Assembly: GCF_020539525.1 (NCBI RefSeq)
Contig: NZ_JACDXX010000022.1
Coordinates: forward strand, 1-44,592
Direction: 5' to 3'
DNA from: Pseudogemmobacter faecipullorum
GTDB lineage: Bacteria; Pseudomonadota; Alphaproteobacteria; Rhodobacterales; Rhodobacteraceae
DNA: 44,592 nt
Positions 1 through 6,464 of the stretch are shown here, in pieces. The number at the start of each line of letters is the position of its first letter. Positions within the stretch are counted from its first letter, which is position 1. A program made the translations under genes and the position numbers. The notes beneath the pieces are model-generated. The model did not search any database. It was not told the DNA's origin and was given only the letters and a program-made list of their open reading frames with translations.

Positions 1-2
1 GC

Positions 3-299
3 CGACGACGGCCAACCTCATCGGCGGCGAAAATCTCGATTGGTGAAACAACTGAAGCGCATGCCATAAGGCAATGCCTTAAGACCATTTGCTCAATCAG
101 AGCAGACGGCCCTCACCGCAGGCTTACGCATGGACTGCGCAAAGCAACTTGCCGCAGGCTTGCTGAAGCAGGCTGCACACCACACCAGATTATGGCTATC
201 TCAGGTCATAAGTCGCTTGCCGAAGTGACCCATTACACGGTCGCGGCAGGCCGAAGAGACCTCGCAGCGCAGGCAATGCTTGCGCTCGGGAGGAAATAA
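3..299 (+). CDS. Tyrosine recombinase/integrase, C-terminal fragment cut by the window edge
   Basis: The reading frame is open from the left window edge and stops with TAA at 297-299. The last ~57 residues carry the C-terminal signature of a tyrosine recombinase: an HGLRK box at 129-143, then a GHKS box, then HYT, in which Y would be the nucleophile. The fold would cut and rejoin DNA at an attachment site. Sequence upstream of the HGLR box is a weaker match, so a frameshift or divergence there cannot be excluded. It differs from the complete integrase at 16290-17582, so it belongs to another element. It ends 85 bp before the left attachment repeat and points towards it, which suggests an older integration at the same tRNA hotspot. 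The N-terminal part lies outside the window, so whether the gene is intact is unknown. Confidence 0.75.
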   Translation, partial: RRRPTSSAAKISIGETTEAHAIRQCLKTICSIRADGPHRRLTHGLRKATCRRLAEAGCTPHQIMAISGHKSLAEVTHYTVAAGRRDLAAQAMLALGRK

Positions 300-383
300 G
301 GATGATTATGAACTGTCAAACCTAACAACACGGCTTGACAAACCGCTCTGTAAGCGGCTGACAAATATAGGATATTTTGATAA

Positions 384-399
384 AATGGCGGACAGTGAG
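384..399. repeat. Left attachment site core (attL)
   Basis: The 16-bp sequence AATGGCGGACAGTGAG is identical to 17720-17735, which covers the encoded CCA, the discriminator and the 3' acceptor strand of tRNA-Ser(GGA). This is the usual outcome of integration into a tRNA 3' end: the full tRNA stays on the integrase side and a short duplicate marks the distal end. The flanking bases differ on both sides, so the core is exactly 16 bp. Confidence 0.88.
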
Positions 400-464
400 T
401 CCGACAAATCCAGAATACAATCACATAAAATCATTTGTTATCAGATACTTAAGGAAAACTCGTA

Positions 465-488
465 TAGCTAAATGTATAGCAAAATGTA
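465..488. repeat. Paired 12-bp repeats, putative integrase arm-type sites (left end)
   Basis: Two adjacent 12-bp units, TAGCTAAATGTA and TAGCAAAATGTA, lie 66 bp inside attL. The same (A/G)CAAAATGTA core, again as two units with a 12-bp period, occurs inside the right end at 17615-17638. Paired arm sites at both ends are the expected layout for a tyrosine integrase that bridges core and arms. Binding is inferred from position and repetition only. Confidence 0.5.
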
Positions 489-557
489 TAACAATTCCTC
501 TTGCGCCTTGAATCAACCTATGGGATTCTGTTCCGGTAGTATTCTTACGAGTTTCGC

Positions 558-1769
558 ATGGGTATCATGTCCAGCCTCGCCCGCATTGCCGGGCGAGGCG
601 TTTCCGAACAGAAGTCAATTCGCCTGACCGATCCGGCAGCCTTGCCGCTGTTCGGCATCGCCCCTTCCGCTTCGGGTGTAACTGTCACCGCCGCCAGTGC
701 CATGCGCGTTCCTGCTGTGCGCCGGGCCGTGTCGCTGATTGCGGAATCCGTCGCCACTCTGCCGTTCAAGACCTATGCCGAGAGCAAGGACGCGGCGAAG
801 GATCACCCGTCCTATTCGCTGGTGCATGACTGGGCCAATGACTGGACCAGCGCCGAGGAATTGCGCGAACTTCTGACCGCCGATGCGCTGCTGACCGGCC
901 ACGGCTTTGCGCAAGTGGTCCGCGTGGAAGGCCGTCCGGTCGAACTTCACCGCATGGACCCCGGCGCGGTCTCTATCGAATATGACGACTTTGGCGAACC
1001 GTCTTACCGGGTGCAGCTGAAGAACGGCGGCAATGCAGTTCTGGCGCACCATGATGTTTTGCATATCCAAGGCCTGCGGGGCGTCTCGCCTGTCGTGCTG
1101 GCCCGCGAGGCTATCGCGCTGGCGCTTGCTGCCGAGGGTCATCTGTCCGGCTTCTTCAAAAATGGCGGGCGACCCTCGGGCGTGATCCTTCATCCCAACA
1201 AGCTGGAAGCCGAGACCATGAAGAAACTGGCGACCAGCTGGTTTCAATCGCATGGCGGCGAACAGTCTGGCTCTACCGCCATTCTTGATGAGGGCATGAC
1301 CTTCAAAGAGATTGCGGTGAAGCTGGCCGATGCCGAGTTTTCCGAGGTCCGGCGCGAACAGGTGCGCGAGATCGCCCGCGCCTTCAATGTGCCGCCTGCG
1401 CTGCTCTATGAACTGTCGCGTGGCACTTGGTCCAACTTTGAACAATCGCACCGCGACTTCCTGACCGGCACCCTGCGGCCTTGGATCGCGCGCTGGCAGG
1501 CCGCCTATACGCGGGTGCTTCTGGCACCCGAGGAACGCGGTGCCTTCTATATCGAAGCCACGCCCGACGATCTGCTGTCGGTGGAGTTCGCGGCCCGCGC
1601 CACGGCTTACAGCCAATACCGCGCCATGGGCGCCATGACCGCCAATGAGGTGCGCGCCGGTCTGAACCTGACCGCGCTGCCCGAGGGCAATGAGCTTTCC
1701 AACCCCTTCACCACCACGCCCGGCGCAGCCCCCGCACCGGACGCCCCCAAGGATTCCCAAGATGAATGA
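558..1769 (+). CDS. Phage portal protein, HK97 family
   Basis: This 403-residue protein resembles HK97-type portals, the dodecameric ring at the capsid vertex through which DNA is packaged and ejected. The N-terminal half has the usual segment in which a VPAVRRAV helix leads into a LIAESVATLPF strand (about residues 50-72). The C-terminal part holds the conserved FNVPPALL stem region and ends in a proline/alanine-rich tail. It starts at ATG 558; a second in-frame ATG at 567 is possible and neither has a strong ribosome site. It is the first gene inside attL, with no terminase in front of it, which is unusual. The following gene overlaps its end by 8 bp, so the two are probably translationally coupled. 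Confidence 0.9.
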   Translation: MGIMSSLARIAGRGVSEQKSIRLTDPAALPLFGIAPSASGVTVTAASAMRVPAVRRAVSLIAESVATLPFKTYAESKDAAKDHPSYSLVHDWANDWTSAEELRELLTADALLTGHGFAQVVRVEGRPVELHRMDPGAVSIEYDDFGEPSYRVQLKNGGNAVLAHHDVLHIQGLRGVSPVVLAREAIALALAAEGHLSGFFKNGGRPSGVILHPNKLEAETMKKLATSWFQSHGGEQSGSTAILDEGMTFKEIAVKLADAEFSEVRREQVREIARAFNVPPALLYELSRGTWSNFEQSHRDFLTGTLRPWIARWQAAYTRVLLAPEERGAFYIEATPDDLLSVEFAARATAYSQYRAMGAMTANEVRAGLNLTALPEGNELSNPFTTTPGAAPAPDAPKDSQDE

Positions 1770-2097
1770 CCAGATCAGCCACCGCGCTTTCTTTGGTGAT
1801 GCCGAATATACCTTCACCCTGACCGACCCCATGCTGGCCGAGCTGGAACAGATCACCGGCCTTGGTGTCGGTGCGCTCTATTTCCAAATGCTCAATCTGG
1901 CCTATCCCGCCGAATATCTGCGCGAGATCATCCGCCTTGGCCTGATCGGCGGCGGCATGAACCCCGAGCAAGCCAAGCGCCTCTGCGATGCCTATGGCGT
2001 CAACCGCCCGCTGGCCGAGGTGCTGAGCCTCGCCTTTGAGATCATGGCGGCCCGCTGGGGTGCCAAGGCCGATGAAGCCCTGCCGGTGGCCGCATGA
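1762..2097 (+). CDS. Gene-transfer-agent-type tail assembly chaperone (Phage_TAC_11-like)
   Basis: This 111-residue protein begins with an FFGDAEYTFTL strand and a LAELEQITGLGVGAL helix. It continues with a YLREIIRLGLIGGG segment and a C-terminal helix, the pattern of the Phage_TAC_11 family of small proteins near tail genes in gene transfer agents and siphophages. These are thought to help load tape measure and tail tube proteins. ATG 1762 was chosen because AAGGA lies 9 bp upstream and residues before it lack family similarity. It overlaps the portal gene by 8 bp and the capsid gene by 4 bp (ATGA). Such genes normally sit between tail tube and tape measure, so placement between portal and capsid is odd. 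Confidence 0.72.
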   Translation: MNDQISHRAFFGDAEYTFTLTDPMLAELEQITGLGVGALYFQMLNLAYPAEYLREIIRLGLIGGGMNPEQAKRLCDAYGVNRPLAEVLSLAFEIMAARWGAKADEALPVAA

Positions 2098-3596
2098 GCG
2101 ACCGCATCGAGATCAAGGCCGCGCTGTCGGTCTCGGACGCTGGCGAGATCAGCGGCACCGCATGGCCCTTCGGCTCGCCTGACCGCGTGGGCGATGTGAT
2201 CGAGAAAGGCGCGTTCACCGGCCCGGCCACGCTGCCCATGCTTTTTGCCCATGATCAGGCGCAGGTGATCGGCGTCTGGGATGAATTCGCAGAAACCGAT
2301 ACCGGCCTGACCGTCAAAGGCCGCCTGTTGGTGGATGAAGTTGAACGCGCCCGCGAGGTTCGCGCCATGGTCAAGGCGGGCGCGGTCTCGGGCTTGTCCA
2401 TCGGTTTCGTCACCAAAGACGCAAAGCGCCACGCCAAGGGCCGCACGATCAGCGCCCTTGAACTGCATGAAATCAGCATTGTTGCGGTCCCGGCCCATCC
2501 GGGTGCGCAGATCACCTCTGTTAAATCTGTATCGAGTGAAAAGGATACCCTCTTGGAAAACCAAGAAACCCAAACCCCGGCCAATGCGCCGGAAATCGAC
2601 CAAAAGGCCCTGAACGCGGTTCTGTCGCGTCTCGACAAGCTGGAAGCCAAAGGCCAGCGTCTGGGCGCACCTGCCATTGTGCAGGGCGATGCCGACAAGA
2701 AGGCTTTCGTCAGCTTCCTGCAATCGGGCCAGATCGACCAAAAGGCCCTGACGGTTGCCGCCGATGCTCCGGCCTATGTTCTGGCCCCGGAAGAAACCTC
2801 GGGCGAGTTCATCCGCAATCTGGTCGAGTTCAGCCCGATCCGCGCGATTGCCGATGTAAGGACCACCGCCAGCCATACCATCCTGCTGCCCAAACGCACC
2901 GGCATCACCAATGCCGTCTGGGTGGGAGAGACCACGGCCCGCACCGCCTCGGAACCGACCTTTGACCAGTCTGAGATCACGGTGAAGGAACTGGCGACCT
3001 ATGTGGACCTGTCGCTGCGGATGCTGGAGGACTCGGGCAACGTGGAGGCAGAGGTTCGCCTTGCGCTGGCCGAAGACTTTGGCGCGAAAGAGGCCACGGC
3101 CTTTGTGAACGGCACCGCTGCGACCGAGCCGGCCGGCTTCATGACCGCTGCGGGCATTGCCGAGGTTGCCAACGGCCACGCCACCAACCTCTCGGCTGAT
3201 GCGCTGATCAACCTGTTCTATGCGATGCCCGCCACCTACCGGAACCGCGGCTCCTGGGTGATGAACGGCACCACGCTGGCGACCGTGCGCAAGCTGAAAG
3301 ACGGCAACGGCAACTACCTCTGGCAGCCGAGCTATCAGGCGGGCCAGCCGGAAACCATCCTCGGGCGTCCGGTCGTGGAAGCTCTGGATATGCCGAATGT
3401 GGTGGCCGCTGCCGCGCCGATTATCTTCGGCGACTTCAAAGCGGGCTATCGCATCTATGACCGCGTGGCGCTAGATGTGATGCCTGACCTGCTGACGCAG
3501 CGTATCACCGGCCTTGCGCGCTTCCATGCGCGGCGCCGCGTTGGGGCAGGGGTCGTGCGCACCGATGTCTTCCGCAAGCTGAAGATGGCCGCGTAA
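2094..3596 (+). CDS. Prohead protease / HK97-fold major capsid fusion protein
   Basis: One 500-residue frame joins two functions that are usually separate. Residues 1 to ~145 match HK97-type prohead proteases: a GTAWPFGSPDR strand, a candidate catalytic His53 in LFAHDQ and a candidate Ser102 in SGLSIGF. Residues ~150-220 form a charged, partly helical linker resembling a scaffold or delta domain. Residues ~225-500 match the HK97 major capsid fold, with a SGEFIRNLVEFSPIRAIA start, an E-loop/P-domain region and a conserved end. The protein would build the shell and then release its own N-terminal scaffold. Protease-capsid fusions are a recognised class. No frameshift or internal start was seen, and the ATG overlaps the previous stop. 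Confidence 0.9.
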   Translation: MSDRIEIKAALSVSDAGEISGTAWPFGSPDRVGDVIEKGAFTGPATLPMLFAHDQAQVIGVWDEFAETDTGLTVKGRLLVDEVERAREVRAMVKAGAVSGLSIGFVTKDAKRHAKGRTISALELHEISIVAVPAHPGAQITSVKSVSSEKDTLLENQETQTPANAPEIDQKALNAVLSRLDKLEAKGQRLGAPAIVQGDADKKAFVSFLQSGQIDQKALTVAADAPAYVLAPEETSGEFIRNLVEFSPIRAIADVRTTASHTILLPKRTGITNAVWVGETTARTASEPTFDQSEITVKELATYVDLSLRMLEDSGNVEAEVRLALAEDFGAKEATAFVNGTAATEPAGFMTAAGIAEVANGHATNLSADALINLFYAMPATYRNRGSWVMNGTTLATVRKLKDGNGNYLWQPSYQAGQPETILGRPVVEALDMPNVVAAAAPIIFGDFKAGYRIYDRVALDVMPDLLTQRITGLARFHARRRVGAGVVRTDVFRKLKMAA

Positions 3597-3599
3597 GCC

Positions 3600-4217
3600 A
3601 TGGCGAAGGCGCTGCGACCTGTAACGGAAGTCCTACTGCAAATCGGCGTTCATGCCGTGACGCTGCGGGCATCCTTGCAGGTGGCGGTCGCCCTTGAAGC
3701 TCTGCCGGGCGGTATCGCATCCCTCTGGGATGGGATCGCCCGCCAGAAGATCACCGCGCTGCATTCGGTCATTCGTGCTGGTGCGACCGATCGGCAGGAA
3801 GCGGAAAAGCTTCTGGCCTATGCTGCAGGCCTTCCGCTTGTGCAGTTTCTTGGTCCAGCACAGGCGGCCTGCCTCGCCCTTCTGGCGTCCATCCTTGCGC
3901 CAGCCGAGGGCGAGGCAAGCCCTTCACCAGCCCGACAAGCCGAGCGCATGACCCTGGCCCGGTTCTTCACCGAACTGTTCAGTCAGGCAACAAGCTGGCT
4001 GCGCTGGCCCCCCTCGGAAGTCTGGAACGCCAGTGTGGCCGAGATCGTCACCGCGCTAGAGGCCCGCGCCGAGCGTGAACTGCGCCAAGCTGGCATCCCA
4101 TCAGACAAAGCCGGAGGCGCAGAAGTATATTCCAAAGAACGCCTGCGCCAGATTGATGAACAGGGGTTCGATCCCGAATTTGACCGGGCCGGACTGGCCC
4201 GCCTGAGAGCTATGTGA
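3600..4217 (+). CDS. Tail-assembly-chaperone-like phage protein
   Basis: The 205-residue protein starts 3 bp after the capsid stop. Residues ~20-110 are helical, with ALEALPGGIASLWDGI and RQEAEKLLAYAAGLPLVQFL segments. After a polar spacer, residues ~118-155 read as FFTELFSQATSWLRWPPSEV followed by a conserved-looking helix. That resembles the short chaperone downstream of tail tube genes in gene transfer agents. The role is inferred from this pattern and from its location beside structural genes. The stop is followed after 1 bp by the next ATG, so it is probably co-translated with the gpI-like gene. I cannot name it more precisely, and a head-associated role is possible. Confidence 0.45.
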   Translation: MAKALRPVTEVLLQIGVHAVTLRASLQVAVALEALPGGIASLWDGIARQKITALHSVIRAGATDRQEAEKLLAYAAGLPLVQFLGPAQAACLALLASILAPAEGEASPSPARQAERMTLARFFTELFSQATSWLRWPPSEVWNASVAEIVTALEARAERELRQAGIPSDKAGGAEVYSKERLRQIDEQGFDPEFDRAGLARLRAM

Positions 4218-4218
4218 A

Positions 4219-4944
4219 ATGCGCACTATTCACCTTTACGGCAACCTTGGAAAATCCTTTGGTCATCGCCACGACTTCGCGGTTGAGACCGTCCCCGAGG
4301 CCATTCAGGCCTTGCGGGCAAATTTCTCGAACTTCGCCAACTTCATCCGCGAAGGATTCTATCGCGTTGTCGTGGGTAAGACCCAGAAGAACGGCATGGA
4401 GCTTGGCGAAGATGATCTGCCCGGTTTCAAACTCGGCAAGCAAGACCTGCACATCGTCCCGGTGCTGAAAGGTTCCAAGCGCGGCGGTATCGGCAAGATC
4501 ATCGCGGGTATCGCTCTGATTGGCCTTTCTGCTTTCGGTGGCGCTGCCCTGGCTGCGCCGCTGTTTGCAGGCGGCACTATGTCAATGGCTTCGGTTGCAG
4601 GCTCATTAGGCACGGGCCTTTTGCTGACCGGCGTGGCCTCGCTGCTTGCGCCGCAACAAAAGGTTGAGAGCGAAGATCAGAACTTCACCTCATCCGGTCC
4701 TGTCAACACCACCCGCGAAGGCGGGATCATTCCGATCGTATACGGCGAAGTCATCTGCGGCGGCACCATGATCAACGGCATTCTGACCACCAAGGTGGGT
4801 CCGAAGGGCAAGCAAAAGCAACCCTTGAACATCAATACGCTGTTCGGTTCGTTCGTTGGCAACGCGACAGACGAGAAGAAATCCAATGACACCAGCAGTG
4901 GCTCCAACCCTCTGCTTCCGCTTTTCAGCCGCGAAGAGCGTTAA
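4219..4944 (+). CDS. Lambda tail assembly protein I (gpI)-like
   Basis: The 241-residue protein begins RTIHLYGNLGKSFG and continues with a VPEAIQALRANFSNF helix and IVPVLKGSKRGG near residue 79-90. This is the typical N-terminal module of the lambda gpI family, which helps assemble the tail tip. Residues ~91-145 are glycine/alanine-rich and hydrophobic, as in relatives. The last ~90 residues include an IPIVYGEV segment of the kind found at the start of gpJ-like tip proteins. No gpJ, gpK or other tip gene follows, so this is an isolated remnant or an adapter to another phage's tail tip. Its stop overlaps the start of the HNH gene. Confidence 0.7.
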   Translation: MRTIHLYGNLGKSFGHRHDFAVETVPEAIQALRANFSNFANFIREGFYRVVVGKTQKNGMELGEDDLPGFKLGKQDLHIVPVLKGSKRGGIGKIIAGIALIGLSAFGGAALAAPLFAGGTMSMASVAGSLGTGLLLTGVASLLAPQQKVESEDQNFTSSGPVNTTREGGIIPIVYGEVICGGTMINGILTTKVGPKGKQKQPLNINTLFGSFVGNATDEKKSNDTSSGSNPLLPLFSREER

Positions 4945-5291
4945 TGCCTGCACCACCGCGCCTTTGTTCCTGCGGTGCCATTGTGGCCGCTGGCAGCCTC
5001 TGTGCCTGCCAGCGTGACCGTATCCGCGCCCGAGGCCGTCGCCATGATGCCCAGCGACCAAACAGCCGCCAGCGCGGCTATACGCGCGAATGGGAGGCAC
5101 TGCGGGCCGAGTTCCTGCGCCTGCACCTGACCTGTGCTTTCTGCGGCGGTGAGGCCGAAGTGGTGGACCATATCAAGCGCCACCACGGCGACCGCGCACT
5201 GGTGATGAACTGGAACAACCTGCAGGCGCTGTGCAAGCGCTGCCATGATTCCGAGAAGCAGCGGCAAGAGCGGGCCAATGTCGGAACGTGA
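4944..5291 (+). CDS. HNH endonuclease
   Basis: The 115-residue protein has a classic HNH site: C64xxC67 zinc ligands, D75-H76 (VVDHIKRHH), N91/N92 (WNNLQALC) and C97xxC100-H101. Four more cysteines near the N terminus (C8, C10, C20, C22) may form a second metal site. In HK97-like phages an HNH protein encoded beside the terminase cooperates in genome cleavage during packaging. Here it is separated from terminase by about 4.2 kb and follows the gpI-like gene. The start ATG overlaps the previous stop (TAATG). Its 3' end lies inside one copy of the 22-bp repeat flanking the lipoprotein cassette. Confidence 0.88.
   Translation: MPAPPRLCSCGAIVAAGSLCACQRDRIRARGRRHDAQRPNSRQRGYTREWEALRAEFLRLHLTCAFCGGEAEVVDHIKRHHGDRALVMNWNNLQALCKRCHDSEKQRQERANVGT
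5270..5291 (+). repeat. 22-bp direct repeat, left copy, flanking lipoprotein cassette
   Basis: This segment matches 5830-5851 at 21 of 22 positions. Each copy contains ATGTCGGA followed by (A/G)CGTGA. In the right copy this is the start of the following gene (MSERE); here it gives only MSEREQSH and a stop. The simplest reading is that the 538 bp in between entered at the HNH/next-gene junction and duplicated it. Confidence 0.7.
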
Positions 5292-5351
5292 ACAGTCTCA
5301 CTGAGCCAGCGAATGCCCAAACTCCAAGCAATCAAAAAGAAGCAAGTCTTG

Positions 5352-5714
5352 TCAGTAGTGAACGATGCCGCTGCGCCCATTCTTGAGCGTGAAGGTGATC
5401 GAGCTTTGGCCTGCTTGCACATAGCCGCGGCGCAGGTGCGGCACGGTGATCAGAGCGTAGCCGGTCTGGCCGTTATCGCAGGCGAGCGGCAGGCGCGCTG
5501 TGGTGGTGTAGGGCGTGTTCAGGTGCTTGTTCCAGTCGAGGGTCGTCTTGCAGCTCCAGCCCTCCGGGGAGATCAGCGTGAAATCCTCAAGGAAGCCTGG
5601 ATGCACGACGCGCTGAATCACGACTGGCGCGCCATCAGACATCTTACCCGTCATCCCGGTGGGCTGCGAACAGGCTGCAATAAGTAAAAGCGGGATGAGG
5701 GCAAGTTTCTTCAA
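5352..5714 (-). CDS. Small prophage-encoded lipoprotein (moron)
   Basis: The 120-residue product begins with a short basic N terminus, a hydrophobic stretch and the lipobox LIAAC, with Cys15 as the predicted lipidation site. It would be an outer- or inner-membrane lipoprotein. The mature part has two further cysteines, Cys54 and Cys79, and no recognised domain. The start is TTG at 5712-5714, supported by a strong ribosome site (AGGAG) about 9 bp upstream; no in-frame ATG gives a signal peptide. It runs opposite to the structural genes and has its own promoter, so it is probably expressed in the lysogen. Superinfection exclusion or surface modification are possible roles, but nothing in the sequence proves either. 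Confidence 0.75.
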   Translation of the reverse strand: MKKLALIPLLLIAACSQPTGMTGKMSDGAPVVIQRVVHPGFLEDFTLISPEGWSCKTTLDWNKHLNTPYTTTARLPLACDNGQTGYALITVPHLRRGYVQAGQSSITFTLKNGRSGIVHY

Positions 5715-5737
5715 TTATCTCTCCTAAGGCTGACCCT

Positions 5738-5766
5738 TAGATATGAAAGTTTATCACCCATTGCAA
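5738..5766 (-). promoter_or_regulatory. Promoter of the lipoprotein gene
   Basis: On the minus strand, TTGCAA (-35, 5761-5766) and TATCTA (-10, 5738-5743) are separated by 17 bp, upstream of the AGGAG/TTG start at 5714. This matches a housekeeping sigma promoter and makes the cassette independent of phage transcription. Confidence 0.55.
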
Positions 5767-5829
5767 TCTACGCGCCTATGAGGCCGAAGGGGTGAGTATG
5801 TGTATATTTTTCAGCGGTGTGCGAAATGG

Positions 5830-5851
5830 GCGGGCCAATGTCGGAGCGTGA
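5830..5851 (+). repeat. 22-bp direct repeat, right copy, flanking lipoprotein cassette
   Basis: This is the partner of 5270-5291 (one mismatch). It includes the ATG at 5838 of the following gene. Together the copies bracket the lipoprotein gene and its promoter exactly. Confidence 0.7.
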
Positions 5852-6464
5852 GCTTTGGCAGGAAGTGCTTCTGTGTGCGATCAATGACGCCCTGAACGCC
5901 CCCACGACAAGCGCAGGCGAGTCCCGGCGCATCCAACAGGCCCATGAAGCTCGAGCCTACCTGACGACCCCTAGCGATGATCTGGCCGAGGTGTGCAGCC
6001 TTGCTGGCATTGATATGGATGCGCTGCTTGATCGGATGCAGAAGCGTCTGGCCGATGCCCACCCGCTGCCGCCTCGGCCAAAGCTGCCACCGGCCAGAAT
6101 CCAACCGACCCGAACACGAAACAGGCGGTTGGAATACGATGGGGAAGCGCTGACCGTCAGGGAGTGGTCAGAGCGCACAGGCATTTCAGCCGGTGCGATA
6201 CATGCGAGATTGCGCACTGGCTGGACGGTATCGGATGCGCTGACGGTTGCGCCCGATGAATCGCATAAGCGCCGAGGCCAGATGAACTCCAAGACCATCA
6301 CACATGAGGGAGAAGCACGGACTTACCGGCAATAGGTTGAGTGCACCGGCGTGAACTGGTTCACCATCTGCAATGGGGTGGATAAGGGCAGGTCGGTGGA
6401 TGAGGTGCTCCGCCCCGACGATCTGCGGGGCGCGTATATGAAGGGATATGCAGATCCGCGTTAA
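5838..6464 (+). pseudogene. Phage protein with two repeated ~40-residue domains, interrupted by an in-frame amber codon
   Basis: From ATG 5838 the frame runs to TAG at 6333-6335 (165 residues), then continues open in the same frame to TAA at 6462-6464. Two related units occur. The first contains DGEALTVREWSERTG and GWTVSDALT; the second contains EGEARTYRQ, the amber codon, VECTG and GRSVDEVLRP. On alignment the amber falls on the conserved tryptophan of the first unit, so a TGG to TAG change is the likely cause. Units of this kind (a basic linker plus a helix pair) are common in phage proteins near HNH genes and may bind DNA, but I cannot assign a function. A shorter functional product is possible. 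The 3' end overlaps the convergent RelA/SpoT gene by 4 bp. Confidence 0.6.

Noticed and set aside
615-1856. Long antisense open frame (413 codons) opposite the portal gene
   Set aside because: It lies opposite a clear portal gene; the translation has no domain pattern and arises from GC-rich codon bias.
1992-3179. Long antisense open frame (395 codons) opposite the capsid fusion
   Set aside because: It shadows a recognised capsid gene and lacks a start signal or family similarity.
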